Of a stretch of DNA of 64,000 bases, positions 34,035-42,762 are shown piece by piece. The DNA is from Pseudarthrobacter defluvii (lineage in GTDB: Bacteria; Actinomycetota; Actinomycetes; Actinomycetales; Micrococcaceae). The notes beneath the pieces are model-generated. The model was given only the letters and a program-made list of their open reading frames with translations, had not been told where the DNA came from and made no database searches. The stretch is from assembly GCF_030323865.1 (NCBI RefSeq), contig NZ_CP066362.1:3100001-3164000 (forward strand), written 5' to 3'. Every line of letters starts with the position of its first letter. The first letter of the stretch is position 1. A program made the position numbers and the translations under genes.

Positions 34035-34772
34035 ATGGTTGACCAGGACATGGCAGATGACCTCGAAGGGCTCGTTGATCTTGTTGCAGGCATGGAGGAC
34101 ATCAAGTCCGTGCTGGACGGCCTCACCGCACTTGCCGCCGCAAGCATGAGCAGCACCCTTGGAGTGCCCACTGAGTGTGCCGTGACGCTGCACCGGCGAA
34201 AACGAACGGCCACCATCGGTGGGAGCAGCGGGAGGGCCGTGGTGCTCGACCGGATCGAGCAAAGCCTGGGCGACGGGCCCTGCATCGAGGCCCTGCAGAG
34301 CGGCGTGCCCATATTGCTCGGGGATGTGTCGTCCGATCCACGGTGGCCCGAGTACTGCAGCGCGCTGTCCTCGGCAGGCGTCGGCGGATCACTTGGCATC
34401 CCGATGAATTTGGAAAACGACGCCGGCGCGGTGCTTGATTATTTCGCTCCCGTCAGTGGACTATTCGATGAACAGGCGGTGGCAGACGGAGTGCGGTTCG
34501 CCGACATGGCAGGCAAGGCGCTGCGCCTGGCCGTCCGGATCGCGTCAGCGGACCAGCGTGCGGAGAACATGAAATCCGCCATGGACACCAGGACCGCAAT
34601 AGATCTCGCCTGCGGAATCATCATGGCCGAGAACAAGTGCAGCAAGGACAGGGCCTTCGAGATTCTCCGCAGCGCCTCCAATACCCGGAATCAGAAGCTC
34701 AATGAGCTGGCCGAATCGCTCGTGAACCGGTTTGCGGCGCCGGAAGAGGCCAAGGCGCACTTCGAGGACTGA
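34035..34772 (+). CDS. GAF-ANTAR regulator
   Basis: This 245-residue protein has a GAF domain (about residues 15-165, containing LGDGPCIEALQSGVPILLGDVSSDPRWPEY) and an ANTAR domain (about 178-230, DTRTAIDLACGIIMAENKCSKDRAFEILRSASNTRNQKL). It closely parallels the protein at 17883-18623 in domain order and spacing. The ATG at 34035 has TAGGGTG upstream. A strong terminator follows at 34791-34820. Confidence 0.93.
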   Translation: MVDQDMADDLEGLVDLVAGMEDIKSVLDGLTALAAASMSSTLGVPTECAVTLHRRKRTATIGGSSGRAVVLDRIEQSLGDGPCIEALQSGVPILLGDVSSDPRWPEYCSALSSAGVGGSLGIPMNLENDAGAVLDYFAPVSGLFDEQAVADGVRFADMAGKALRLAVRIASADQRAENMKSAMDTRTAIDLACGIIMAENKCSKDRAFEILRSASNTRNQKLNELAESLVNRFAAPEEAKAHFED

Positions 34773-34790
34773 AGTTCCAGGAAAACCAGA

Positions 34791-34820
34791 CCGGGAGCCA
34801 GCGACGTTGCTGGCTCCCGG
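34791..34820 (+). terminator. intrinsic terminator after GAF-ANTAR gene
   Basis: CCGGGAGCCAGC (34791-34802) and GCTGGCTCCCGG (34809-34820) are perfect 12-bp arms with a 6-base loop, followed by AGTTT. It is 19 bases after the stop. Confidence 0.8.
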
Positions 34821-35160
34821 AGTTTACGACGCGGATGTGGTCCACCCCCGATACTGGATTTCCCTGAGCCACACCCGCGTCAGCTTTACGGGTGGTTGCG
34901 TCGAGAAGCAGTCACTGAACAGGTCCCCGGCCTGTATGGCGGGCGGCAGTGGTCAGCGGTTTCAAGACGGCAACACAGAGGCCGTCTGCCTGACCTGGAA
35001 CCAGCCTAGCCCTCTCCCGCGGCTGGGAAGAAGGGACTAAATCCCCAATCTTTGATCAATTTCCCTTGATTAATGGATCTGTCGCCGGAAGCCCCTTGAC
35101 CACCGGACACCAGCGCCCGGCGCCCCAAGGAGGTGCGCCGGGCTCACTGTGCTTCGCTAC
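34821..35160. other. intergenic region with a GC-rich hairpin
   Basis: No gene seen. GCCCGGCGC (35115-35123) and GCGCCGGGC (35135-35143) form a hairpin immediately 3-prime of the minus-strand phosphoesterase gene, a likely terminator without T run. Confidence 0.5.
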
Positions 35161-36867
35161 TTATTGCGCACCGCGGCCCTTGCCGGATGCGTCATTGCCT
35201 GCATGGGTAATGGACGCAACGGCTCCGGTCTGCTCGTCGAGCATCACCTTGTCGTTCCGCAGGTGGTGAAAGTTGAACATGCTGCTGATCGATCCCGCCG
35301 TGGCGTCGGCTGAGGCGTCACCGATTTGTCCGGTGTTCCAGTTGTCCTCGATGAAGCGCAGGACCGAAGCCTGATCGGTCTCCGTGTGGTCCACGAAGTT
35401 CTTCTTCGCATACGGCGAGATGACAACCAGCGGCTGCCGGGGGCCCGGCCCGCAGCGGTCAGCGTAGCCGCCCGCCATGGGCACTCCCGCGGCCGCGGCA
35501 CTTTGGCACCACCCGGCGTCGTCCGTTGTGTTGGAGGAGTTCTTGACCTGGGCGGCGACGTGGTCGTACCAGCCGTCGGAGTCGTCATAGGCGATGACCA
35601 CGGCGGTGTCCTCCCAGTTCCTGGACTGCTGGATCTGGTTCACGGTCTTCGTGATGAAGTTCTGCTCATCGACGGGGTCCGAGTAGGCGGCGTGGCCGTC
35701 CTGGAACATCCCGGCTTTCAGGAAGGACACCGCGGGCATGTTGTCGGTGTTGACCACTTTGTCGAAGTCGGTCAGGTCGTACTGGTGGTTGGCCTGGCCG
35801 TTGTGGCCGATTTCGTCATCCGACGCGGGGGCCAGGTGGTGCGGGTTGGCCGTGGAGGCGTAGTACTGGAACGGCTGGTGGTGCGGGGAGTAATCCACCA
35901 CGGAGGCACCGGCCGCATTGGTGTGGCTGGACAGGCAGGAGGCCGGCGCGGTCCCTGTCGCCGGCGTAGTGGGTGTGAACCCGCCCTGGAACCAGCCCCA
36001 GGAGGTGCCCTTGGCATTGAGCAGGTCACCGATGTTGGTGCCGGTCATGCCCGCGAGGTTGTTGCTCTTGGCGTGGCTGTTGTTGGAGCAGTCGTCGTAG
36101 ACAGGGTCGGGGTCGTTGATCACGGTGCCAACGCCGTTTGCGTCAGGCTGGCGGACCGCGCTGCTTCCGGCAGCGGGCGTTGCCACCGGCGCTCCGGCAG
36201 CCGTGAACTCCTTGGCGCCGTGGGTCTGGCCGGAGACCAGGTTGAGGGCGCCGGGGGTGGAAGGACCGAAAGCGGTGCTGAAGTGGTTGTCGCTCATGGC
36301 GTAGTTCTGGGCATAGTTCCAGATGCCGGTGACCGTGTTGCCATCGTAGTAATCCATGGTCAGGCCGGGCCGGCCATACTGGTTGGTGCCGCAGGCATCG
36401 CGGCTGGTGAACTGGACGAACTGGTCCATGGCTCCGCCGTTGTAGGCCTTCTGCTCGGCGCCGTAGCCGTGGTCCTGGTCGCAGGTGACAGCCTGCATGG
36501 GCGAGAGCCGGGCAGGTTGGACAGAGTTCGGATTGTTCGGCGCCAGCAGGCCCGCCTTGGCCAAGGTGTTGATGTCCTTGGGCGTATCCTCGGCCGCGGT
36601 GAACGCGGACGCCGGGGTACCGCTGCCCTGCTGGGTTTCACCTGCCGTGTTCGCCGCCTTGGGGTAAGTGGCGAAGTAGTGGTCGAAGGAGACGTTCTCC
36701 TGGAAGATCACCACCACGTGCTTGATAGGTGTGGCTGTGCTGCCGTTATCACCGGCGGCCGCGGGGCCGGCGAAGCCTGCGGTCAGGGTGCAGGCGGTAA
36801 GTGCCACCGCGCCCGTGGCGGCGGCCATCCGCTTTCTGCTGAATCGTTGTCCGTGGGACGAGCTCAT
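35161..36867 (-). CDS. secreted phosphoesterase, phospholipase C/acid phosphatase family
   Basis: A 568-residue exported enzyme. The signal sequence is RFSRKRMAAATGAVALTACTLTAGFAGPAAAG; the preceding Ser/His/Arg stretch and RKR hint at twin-arginine-like basic character but no clear RR motif. The catalytic region IKHVVVIFQENVSFDHYFATYP is diagnostic for the phosphoesterase/alkaline-phosphatase family of bacterial phospholipases C, followed by TSRDACGTNQYGRPGLTMDYYDGNTVTGIWNYAQNY and DDSDGWYDHV. It probably releases phosphate from lipids or organophosphates outside the cell. ATG 36867 has GAGG upstream. Confidence 0.9.
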   Translation of the reverse strand: MSSSHGQRFSRKRMAAATGAVALTACTLTAGFAGPAAAGDNGSTATPIKHVVVIFQENVSFDHYFATYPKAANTAGETQQGSGTPASAFTAAEDTPKDINTLAKAGLLAPNNPNSVQPARLSPMQAVTCDQDHGYGAEQKAYNGGAMDQFVQFTSRDACGTNQYGRPGLTMDYYDGNTVTGIWNYAQNYAMSDNHFSTAFGPSTPGALNLVSGQTHGAKEFTAAGAPVATPAAGSSAVRQPDANGVGTVINDPDPVYDDCSNNSHAKSNNLAGMTGTNIGDLLNAKGTSWGWFQGGFTPTTPATGTAPASCLSSHTNAAGASVVDYSPHHQPFQYYASTANPHHLAPASDDEIGHNGQANHQYDLTDFDKVVNTDNMPAVSFLKAGMFQDGHAAYSDPVDEQNFITKTVNQIQQSRNWEDTAVVIAYDDSDGWYDHVAAQVKNSSNTTDDAGWCQSAAAAGVPMAGGYADRCGPGPRQPLVVISPYAKKNFVDHTETDQASVLRFIEDNWNTGQIGDASADATAGSISSMFNFHHLRNDKVMLDEQTGAVASITHAGNDASGKGRGAQ

Positions 36868-37102
36868 TGGGGAGCCTCTCAAATTGGTATTAGCCGAGAC
36901 CTCCCCAAAGTTACTTTTGTGTAATTAACGCCCGCCGGCTTGCGGATGAACGCCTGTTCACCTTCCGGTCACGGGCCATCTGCCTGGTGTTGTCTGGACT
37001 CCCAGTCATCCGTCCCACTCCGCGGCGAACCCCCTTCTCGGCAATGGCCAGCGCTGCTAGCATGACCGTGCAGACAACGACGTCCGTCCAGAAGGAGCCC
37101 TC

Positions 37103-37519
37103 ATGCCCACGCGCCTCAACCCGTACCTGAGCTTCCGCAGCAACGCACGCGAAGCGATGGAGTTTTACAAAAACGTCTTCGGCGGCGAGCTGAACATGAG
37201 TACGTTCGCCGACTTCCACGCAAGCCAGGACCCCTCAGAAGACAACCTGGTGATGCATGCACAACTTGATGGCCCGGCAGGGCTGACCCTGATGGGATCG
37301 GACACTCCCGCGCGCATGGACTACAACCCAGGGAACACGTTCAGCGTCTCCCTCAGCGGCGACGATGAAGCCGAACTGCGGGGCTACTGGGACAAGCTGT
37401 CCGACGGCGGCACAGTGACAATGCCGCTGGAGAAGGCCATCTGGGGCGACTCCTTTGGCATGTGCACCGACAAGTTCGGCATCCAGTGGCTGGTCAACAT
37501 CGCAGGCCCCAAGGAGTAA
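37103..37519 (+). CDS. VOC protein, PhnB/3-demethylubiquinone methyltransferase-like
   Basis: This 138-residue protein of the PhnB-like VOC family has NPYLSFRSNAREAMEFYKNVFGGELNMSTF at the N-terminus and WGDSFGMCTDKFGIQWLVNIAGP at the C-terminus. It has no methyltransferase domain despite the historical family name. Function unknown; possibly a resistance or small-molecule binding role. It stands alone, starting at ATG 37103. Confidence 0.9.
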   Translation: MPTRLNPYLSFRSNAREAMEFYKNVFGGELNMSTFADFHASQDPSEDNLVMHAQLDGPAGLTLMGSDTPARMDYNPGNTFSVSLSGDDEAELRGYWDKLSDGGTVTMPLEKAIWGDSFGMCTDKFGIQWLVNIAGPKE

Positions 37520-37558
37520 ATGAGTTTTCGCCACTCCCCCAGCCCGGTGGCTGGTGTT

Positions 37559-39010
37559 CTACCGCTGCCGCGCACCAAACCAGGTTGTTAGCGCGGCGGC
37601 GAGCCCGTCCGCCGACCCTTCGCCCACCCAGGCGACGTAACCGTCAGGCCGGACCAGGACTGCCGTCGGGGCATCCACCGCGCCCAGCACCGGAAGCTGC
37701 CACTCGCCGTCGTACGTTGCCCTGACATGCTGTACGCGAGCCGCCCATGCCCCCGGATCCAACCCAGGGGCACCAAGCTCAAGGAGTACCGGGCGGCCCT
37801 GGTGCAGGAGCTGGTACACCCGGGACTGGCCGTCAGCTGTCGTGATGTCCAGGTCCGGCATGCGCCGGCCGAGCAGCGGGTGGCCAGGCCCAAGGTCGTA
37901 GGCGACGTCCAGCCCGGTGAGCAGGGCCGCGATCGGGGCGCCCGCAGCGTCAACCCGGAGCACCTCGTCCAGCAGGTCGCGCAGGGCCTCCTGCCGCGGA
38001 TCGGCCTTTTGGAAGAGGGACTGCGCCATGGTGTATTTGAGCGACCGGGCCCCGGCAGGATGGCGCTCCGCGTGGTAGGTGTCCAGCAGGTCCTCGCCCG
38101 AGGCCCCCAACACCACCTCCCCCAGCTTCCAGCCGAGGTTGACGGCGTCCTGCAGCCCAAGCCCGATGCCAACGCCGCCGGTGGGCGAGTGGACGTGCGC
38201 AGCGTCGCCGGCCAGCACCACCCGGCCTTTCCGGTAGGACTCCGCCTGCCGGGTGGCGTCGGTGAAGCGCGAGAGCCAGATGGGGCTGTGTACGCCGAAG
38301 TCCGTGCCGAACACATCGGTCAGGGCCTGCTTCAGGTCATCCAGTGTGGGCTCGGCAGCCGGGCCGAGTGAAGCCTCGGTGACCACCACCCGGACCACGC
38401 CGTCCCCCATCGGGTACAGTCCATGGATGCCGCGGGCGTCCACCTTGCCCTGCTGGCCGGGCTCCCCCGCCACCTTTACCTCGGCGATGAGGCTGCTCCG
38501 GGTCGCATCCGGGCCCACCAACGGGATGCCGGCCGAACGCCGCACCACGCTGCGCCCGCCGTCGGCACCCACGACATACCTACCCGGCACCGGACCCTCC
38601 CCCGCCAGCTCTACGTGCGCGCCGCCGTCGTCCGCTGAAACTCCGGTGACCTCCACGCCGCGCCGGATCTGCACGCCCAGCTCCTCCACCCACTCGAGGA
38701 GCAGCCGCTCGATGTGGTTCTGGAACAGCGCCAGCGTGTAGGGGTGGCGTGTGGGCAGGCCGCCCAGGTCCAGCTGCGTGCTGCCGAACGTGGCGGCCTG
38801 CAGCGTCCTGCCCTCGGCGAGGAACCGGTCCGCGATGCCGCGCTGGTCCAGCAGCTCAATGGTGCGCGAATGGATTCCGCCGCCGCGCGAGCCGGCCAGC
38901 TCCTGGGACGGGCGCCGCTCCAGGACAAGCGCGTCCACCCCCGCCAGCCGCAGCTCACCCGCCAGCATCAGCCCCGTGGGTCCGCTCCCCACTATGACTA
39001 CGTCGTGCAT
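37559..39010 (-). CDS. FAD-dependent aromatic monooxygenase (PheA/TfdB-like)
   Basis: 483 residues. Starts MHDVVIVGSGPTGLMLAGELRLAGVDALVLERR, the FAD fingerprint; DG motif YVVGADGGRSVVRR, and the GD motif VLAGDAAHVHSPTGGVGIGLGLQDAVNLGWKL. The C-terminus is a thioredoxin-like domain (VLVRPDGYVAWVGEGSADGL). The family hydroxylates phenolic or polyketide-type aromatics. ATG 39010 has GGAAGGGGA upstream. Substrate unknown. Confidence 0.9.
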   Translation of the reverse strand: MHDVVIVGSGPTGLMLAGELRLAGVDALVLERRPSQELAGSRGGGIHSRTIELLDQRGIADRFLAEGRTLQAATFGSTQLDLGGLPTRHPYTLALFQNHIERLLLEWVEELGVQIRRGVEVTGVSADDGGAHVELAGEGPVPGRYVVGADGGRSVVRRSAGIPLVGPDATRSSLIAEVKVAGEPGQQGKVDARGIHGLYPMGDGVVRVVVTEASLGPAAEPTLDDLKQALTDVFGTDFGVHSPIWLSRFTDATRQAESYRKGRVVLAGDAAHVHSPTGGVGIGLGLQDAVNLGWKLGEVVLGASGEDLLDTYHAERHPAGARSLKYTMAQSLFQKADPRQEALRDLLDEVLRVDAAGAPIAALLTGLDVAYDLGPGHPLLGRRMPDLDITTADGQSRVYQLLHQGRPVLLELGAPGLDPGAWAARVQHVRATYDGEWQLPVLGAVDAPTAVLVRPDGYVAWVGEGSADGLAAALTTWFGARQR

Positions 39011-39055
39011 ACCCAACCGTCCCCTTCCTTTTCGACGGCCAGTATGCGGTACCCC

Positions 39056-39078
39056 AGGGGCCTTGCCGCAAGGCCCCT
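39056..39078. promoter_or_regulatory. tight hairpin/palindrome in divergent promoter
   Basis: AGGGGCCTTG and CAAGGCCCCT flank CCG, with further CCC/GGG outside. It lies in the 161-base gap between the FAD monooxygenase and the divergent secreted protein gene. Could be an operator for an unlinked regulator or a transcript hairpin. Confidence 0.4.
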
Positions 39079-39171
39079 AGGGCGCGGTACTTTGGAAATG
39101 GAAGGAGTCCTGGCCCGGCGCACGTTCCGCCGCCGACATCCTGAGCAGGCCTTCCATCCGCTGGAGGTGTC

Positions 39172-40286
39172 ATGGCATCCATCCGCTCTTACTTCCGTGC
39201 CCGGTATGGGCCTCCGGCAACGATCCACCAACTGCCGGCGGTGCTGCTGGCCGCGTGCATCCTCTTCGCCGGAAGCCTTCCCGTGCCCGCAGTGAGGCAA
39301 CCCGCCTCTGATCGTGCGGCCGCGGACCGAGCGGCTGCGGTCCAGGCGGCTGCGAACCAGGGCGGGCTCCTCTTCGGGCTGGGGCCGCAGGCCTACAGGG
39401 CGCTTGAGTACCGTTTGGTCAACGAGGCTCCGGTCAACATGATCACCAGCTGGTACAACTTCCGGACTGACATGGGCTTCTTTGACATCTACCGGACCGC
39501 CGTGACACCCCAGATCTACGCTGCAGGGAAGGCAATGCACCTGGTCATCTGGGACGGATACCCGCGGCCGGGAACCCCCGGGGGAAGCCCTGACGGCATT
39601 GTGCAGACCAAGTACGGGCCGGTCTGCGGTGAGGCTTATCCCTTGTCCCGGGAGTTCCAGGCGGACATGGTGCAGCTGGCGAAGAACACCGGCGGACCCG
39701 CGTCCGGGCCGCCGCTGTATGTGTCCATGTTCACCGAGTTCCAGACCTATCCGTGCCGCGAAGACGGCAATTATTGGGACACGGGACAGGCTTATTACCG
39801 TGCGCTGAAGGACGCATACCTGGAGGCGAAGGATGCCTTCCACACCTACGCACCCAATTCCAAAGTGGCCCTGACCTGGGGCGGCTGGGCTGCCACGTTC
39901 GATGACCCCGCCCGGGGTGGCGGCCGCTCGATGCTGCCGTTCTTCAAGGACGTGATGGATGATTCGGACTTCCAGTCGTTCCAGGCGATGGGCCTTCACG
40001 AGAATGTGGAGCAGACCACCTGGATGGTGAAGGCGCTGCACGGCTACGGAACGGTTTGTCCCTACTGGCGCACTACAAGCCGGACAACGACTCGCTGGCG
40101 GTATACGACGCCGACATGAAAGGTTTCTTTACCGATTCCAAGATGGCCGAGCTCAAGGCGAACGGCCTTTTCGGGTTCAGCTTCCTGTCACAGGACCTGC
40201 TGATGTCCAGCGAGGCCCGTTTCCAGCAGGCCAAGGCCGCCATCACCAGGTACCAGGAGCCCGTCCCGCCCTGGCCACTGGGGTGA
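39172..40286 (+). pseudogene. secreted protein gene with a one-base frameshift
   Basis: The frame starts at ATG 39172 after GGAGGTG, with an N-terminal hydrophobic region (LPAVLLAACILFAGSLPVPAV) and a domain containing LVNEAPVNMITSWYNFRTDMGFFDIYR and MHLVIWDGYPRPGTPGG, glycoside-hydrolase-like in flavour. At about 40051-40058 the frame must shift by -1: the second frame continues with LLAHYKPDNDSLAVYDADMKGFFTDSKMAEL to PPWPLG at 40286. The span is 1115 bases, one short of a multiple of three, so one T has probably been lost in a T run. Pseudogene or sequencing indel. Family not certain. Confidence 0.75.
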
Positions 40287-40380
40287 CGGCGCCGGCCGTG
40301 GGTTGCGCTGTGCAATGGGTACGACGGCGGCACCCAGCCTCTGCCCCGAAGCCGTCCTTTCCAAAATAGTTGCGTTGCGT

Positions 40381-40407
40381 TGTCGATTTCCGCTTCCGCT
40401 GTGCGAC
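40381..40407 (+). promoter_or_regulatory. ECF42-type promoter
   Basis: TGTCGA (40381-40386) and CGAC (40404-40407) are separated by 17 bases. As I recall, ECF42 promoters in Streptomyces have TGTCGA at -35 and CGA(C/T) at -10, and the genes downstream are a YCII/DGPF protein and its ECF42 sigma factor. This suggests autoregulation. Confidence 0.65.
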
Positions 40408-40465
40408 GTATGGGTAGGAGCTTCTCCAACGGAGAGCCCTTAACCACACCGGAAGGGAGCACGAC

Positions 40466-40801
40466 ATGTCCAAGTACCTGATCCTGATCTACCAGGACGA
40501 GGCAGTGGCCAGGCAGGCCGAGGGTGAATCGATCAGCGCCAGCTACCAGGAGTTCCAGCGCCGGCGCGCCTCTTCCCTGCTCGGCGGGGCCGCCCTGCAT
40601 CCGTCCTCCACGGCGACCTCGATCCGCCGCGACGGGGCCAGCGGTTTCGCGGTGACGGATGGCCCGTTCGTGGAGTCGAAGGAAACCCTGGGCGGCTACT
40701 ACATGATCGAGGCAACCGACCTCGATGAGGCGCTGGAGATCGCCAAGGAAGTTCCGGCCGGCGTCGGAGTTGAGGTGTGGCCGGTTCGGGTGGCCAACTG
40801 A
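40466..40801 (+). CDS. YCII/DGPF-domain protein
   Basis: This 111-residue protein begins MSKYLILIYQDEAV and contains the diagnostic TDGPFVESKETLGGYYMIEATDLDEAL. DGPF proteins are the usual partners of ECF42 sigma factors; their biochemical role is not well established. It ends at 40801, where TGATG overlaps the sigma factor start. An ECF42-like promoter lies 59-85 bases upstream. Confidence 0.92.
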   Translation: MSKYLILIYQDEAVARQAEGESISASYQEFQRRRASSLLGGAALHPSSTATSIRRDGASGFAVTDGPFVESKETLGGYYMIEATDLDEALEIAKEVPAGVGVEVWPVRVAN

Positions 40802-42069
40802 TGCCTCGGGCCGCCAGCGCAGAGGTTGCTGCGGCGGTGGCGGACGCCCACCGCCGGGAGTGGGCGTTCGTGCTGGCGGCCACAATGCGGGTTGCGGGTG
40901 ACATCGACACCGCCGAGGAAGCGGTGCAGGACGCGTACGCCACTGCGCTGTCCACATGGGGCGGGAGCGGAATTCCCCACAACCCGGGGGCCTGGCTCAC
41001 GGTAGCGGCTCGACGGCGGGCCCTGGACCTTCGCCGGCGGGCAGCCACCGCGGAGCGCGCGCTGCCCAAGCTGCTGGGCCCAGGCGAGGCCGGCCTTGAG
41101 GACAGGGTTGTCGAGGACATGGTCGCCGAAGGCGGGGACATCCCCGATGACCGGCTCCGGCTCATCTTCACCTGCTGCCATCCGGCCCTGGCGTTCGAAG
41201 CCCAGGTGGCCCTGACCCTGCGGCTCCTGTGCGGACTTTCGACGGCCGAGGTGGCCCGGGCGTTCCTGGTCCCTGAAACCACCATGGCGGCCCGCATCAC
41301 CAGGGCGAAGAAGAAGATCACTGCAGCGCATATCCCGTACCGCGTGCCGGCCTCGTCGGAGCTGCAGGAGCGCTTGGACGGGGTGCTGTCGGTTGTTTAC
41401 CTCGTCTACACCACGGGGCACACGGCTCCGTCGGGAGCAGACCTGATGCGGCGGGACCTCGCCGAGCGGGGCCTTGAGCTGGCGAAAATGCTGCGCGTCC
41501 TGCTCCCCCACGATTCCGATGTTGCCGGGCTCCTTGCCCTGATCCTGCTCACCGAGGCCCGCACCGGCGCCCGGGTCAACGGAAACCATGACGTCGTTCT
41601 GCTCGAGAACCAGGACCGGTCCAAGTGGGACCGGCAGGCTATCGAGGAAGGGGTGGCGCTGCTGCGGGAGGCGCTGGCAGCTCGGCCTCCGGGCCGCTTT
41701 GCCCTTATGGCGGCCATTGCGGCGGTGCATGACGAGAGCGGGTCCTGGTCCGACACCGACTGGCACGAGATCCTGGGCCTGTATGACCTGCTCATGGAGA
41801 GGTGGCCCTCCCCGGTGGTTCGGCTCAACCGGGCCATTGCCCTCGGTTTCGCCGCGGGCCCCGCTGAAGGGCTGGCGGAACTGGACGCGCTCGGCGCCGA
41901 ACCACAGCTGGCACGCTACCCCTATCTGGCTGCCGCCCGCGGTGATTTCCTGGCCCGGCTTGGCCGTTTGGAGGAGGCCCGGGTGGCGTTTGGGGAGGCG
42001 CTGATCCTCACCGACAACGACGTGGAACGGCGGTTTCTCCAGGGCCGGATAAGTGAACTGACGGGGTAG
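40801..42069 (+). CDS. ECF42-group RNA polymerase sigma factor
   Basis: This 422-residue protein is much longer than typical ECF sigmas. The sigma2 region (HRREWAFVLAATMRVAGDIDTAEEAVQDAYATAL) and sigma4 region (VALTLRLLCGLSTAEVARAFLVPETTMAARITRAKKKI) are followed by a C-terminal domain of helical, TPR-like repeats (about 200 residues) that is essential in characterised members. It directs RNA polymerase to its own DGPF-sigma operon and related genes. The start overlaps the DGPF stop (TGATG). Confidence 0.93.
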   Translation: MPRAASAEVAAAVADAHRREWAFVLAATMRVAGDIDTAEEAVQDAYATALSTWGGSGIPHNPGAWLTVAARRRALDLRRRAATAERALPKLLGPGEAGLEDRVVEDMVAEGGDIPDDRLRLIFTCCHPALAFEAQVALTLRLLCGLSTAEVARAFLVPETTMAARITRAKKKITAAHIPYRVPASSELQERLDGVLSVVYLVYTTGHTAPSGADLMRRDLAERGLELAKMLRVLLPHDSDVAGLLALILLTEARTGARVNGNHDVVLLENQDRSKWDRQAIEEGVALLREALAARPPGRFALMAAIAAVHDESGSWSDTDWHEILGLYDLLMERWPSPVVRLNRAIALGFAAGPAEGLAELDALGAEPQLARYPYLAAARGDFLARLGRLEEARVAFGEALILTDNDVERRFLQGRISELTG

Positions 42070-42098
42070 GCGCTGCCACACGTGTGCAGGCAAAAGGG

Positions 42099-42123
42099 AA
42101 GGCCCCTCCTTAGGAGGGGCCTT
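42099..42123 (+). terminator. intrinsic terminator after ECF42 sigma gene
   Basis: AAGGCCCCTCCT (42099-42110) and AGGAGGGGCCTT (42112-42123) form a stem of about 10 bp with a small loop, followed by TTAACG. It is 30 bases after the stop. Confidence 0.75.
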
Positions 42124-42276
42124 TAACGTAGTGGTCATTTGTCGTTTGGTATCGGTCAGCGGTGATGCGCAATCCCCCTTCCCGGACGCCCCCGGCGCCC
42201 ATCCGGACTATGACGCGTTCCACTTTAATAAGGAGCGGCCAGTGCGTAAAGACCCTAATAGGGAAAAATTTAGGGC

Positions 42277-42300
42277 ACGACGGCGCCCGGCCGCCGTCGT
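42277..42300. repeat. inverted ACGACGGCG element upstream of gntR
   Basis: ACGACGGCG (42277-42285) and CGCCGTCGT (42292-42300) flank CCCGGC. It is a relative of the GTACGACGGCGG repeat family found elsewhere in the window, in palindromic arrangement. Confidence 0.5.
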
Positions 42301-42328
42301 CAAATTGCCTCTGGCACTGGTGCGTCTG

Positions 42329-42351
42329 TTGTTCTATAACTAATAGAACAA
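42329..42351. promoter_or_regulatory. GntR/YtrA-type operator
   Basis: TTGTTCTAT (42329-42337) and ATAGAACAA (42343-42351) are perfect 9-bp arms around AACTA. It ends 9 bases before the GTG start of the GntR gene, so it overlaps its promoter or leader. Strong candidate for autorepression. Confidence 0.75.
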
Positions 42352-42360
42352 AGGCAAGGG

Positions 42361-42762
42361 GTGAAGGCGTTGATCCTCAACGTAGACCTGGCTGCTGAGG
42401 TGCCCATCTACCAGCAGATCCGGGACCAGATCGTCGAGGCGATCGCCCACGGCGCGCTCACAGAGGGCAGTACGCTGCCGCCCACCCGAACGCTGGCTGC
42501 CGATTTCGGCATCAACTTCCATACCGTCAACAAGGCCTACGATCTCCTTCGGCAGGAAGGGCTGATCCGTCTCAGCCGCAAGACCGGAGCGGTGGTGACC
42601 GCAAGTGCGGCGGACCAGCTGCTCCCCTCCGACTGGACGGCAAGGGCCCGGACCCTTCTGGCCGAAGCCGTTGCCCGCGGAGTACCGGCTGAACACGTGC
42701 TCCAGACCTGCCAAGCGCTCCTCGCTTCATTTGGCCAACCGCAGCAGGAGGACAAGCGATGA
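42361..42762 (+). CDS. GntR-family regulator, YtrA subfamily
   Basis: This 133-residue protein has a winged-helix N-terminal domain (VPIYQQIRDQIVEAIAHGALTEGSTLPPTRTLAADFGINFHTVNKAYDLLRQEGLI, about residues 14-70) and a short C-terminal extension of about 50 residues, as in YtrA rather than the large-effector GntR subfamilies. GTG start. Overlaps the downstream membrane gene by 4 bases. It should bind the 42329-42351 palindrome. Confidence 0.92.
   Translation: MKALILNVDLAAEVPIYQQIRDQIVEAIAHGALTEGSTLPPTRTLAADFGINFHTVNKAYDLLRQEGLIRLSRKTGAVVTASAADQLLPSDWTARARTLLAEAVARGVPAEHVLQTCQALLASFGQPQQEDKR

Noticed and set aside
35326..36924. Long plus-strand open frame of 532 codons across the secreted phosphoesterase
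   Set aside because: It is antisense to a clear enzyme with a signal peptide and ENVSFDHYF motif, and its translation is a low-complexity Val/Gly/Arg sequence. GC-driven shadow.
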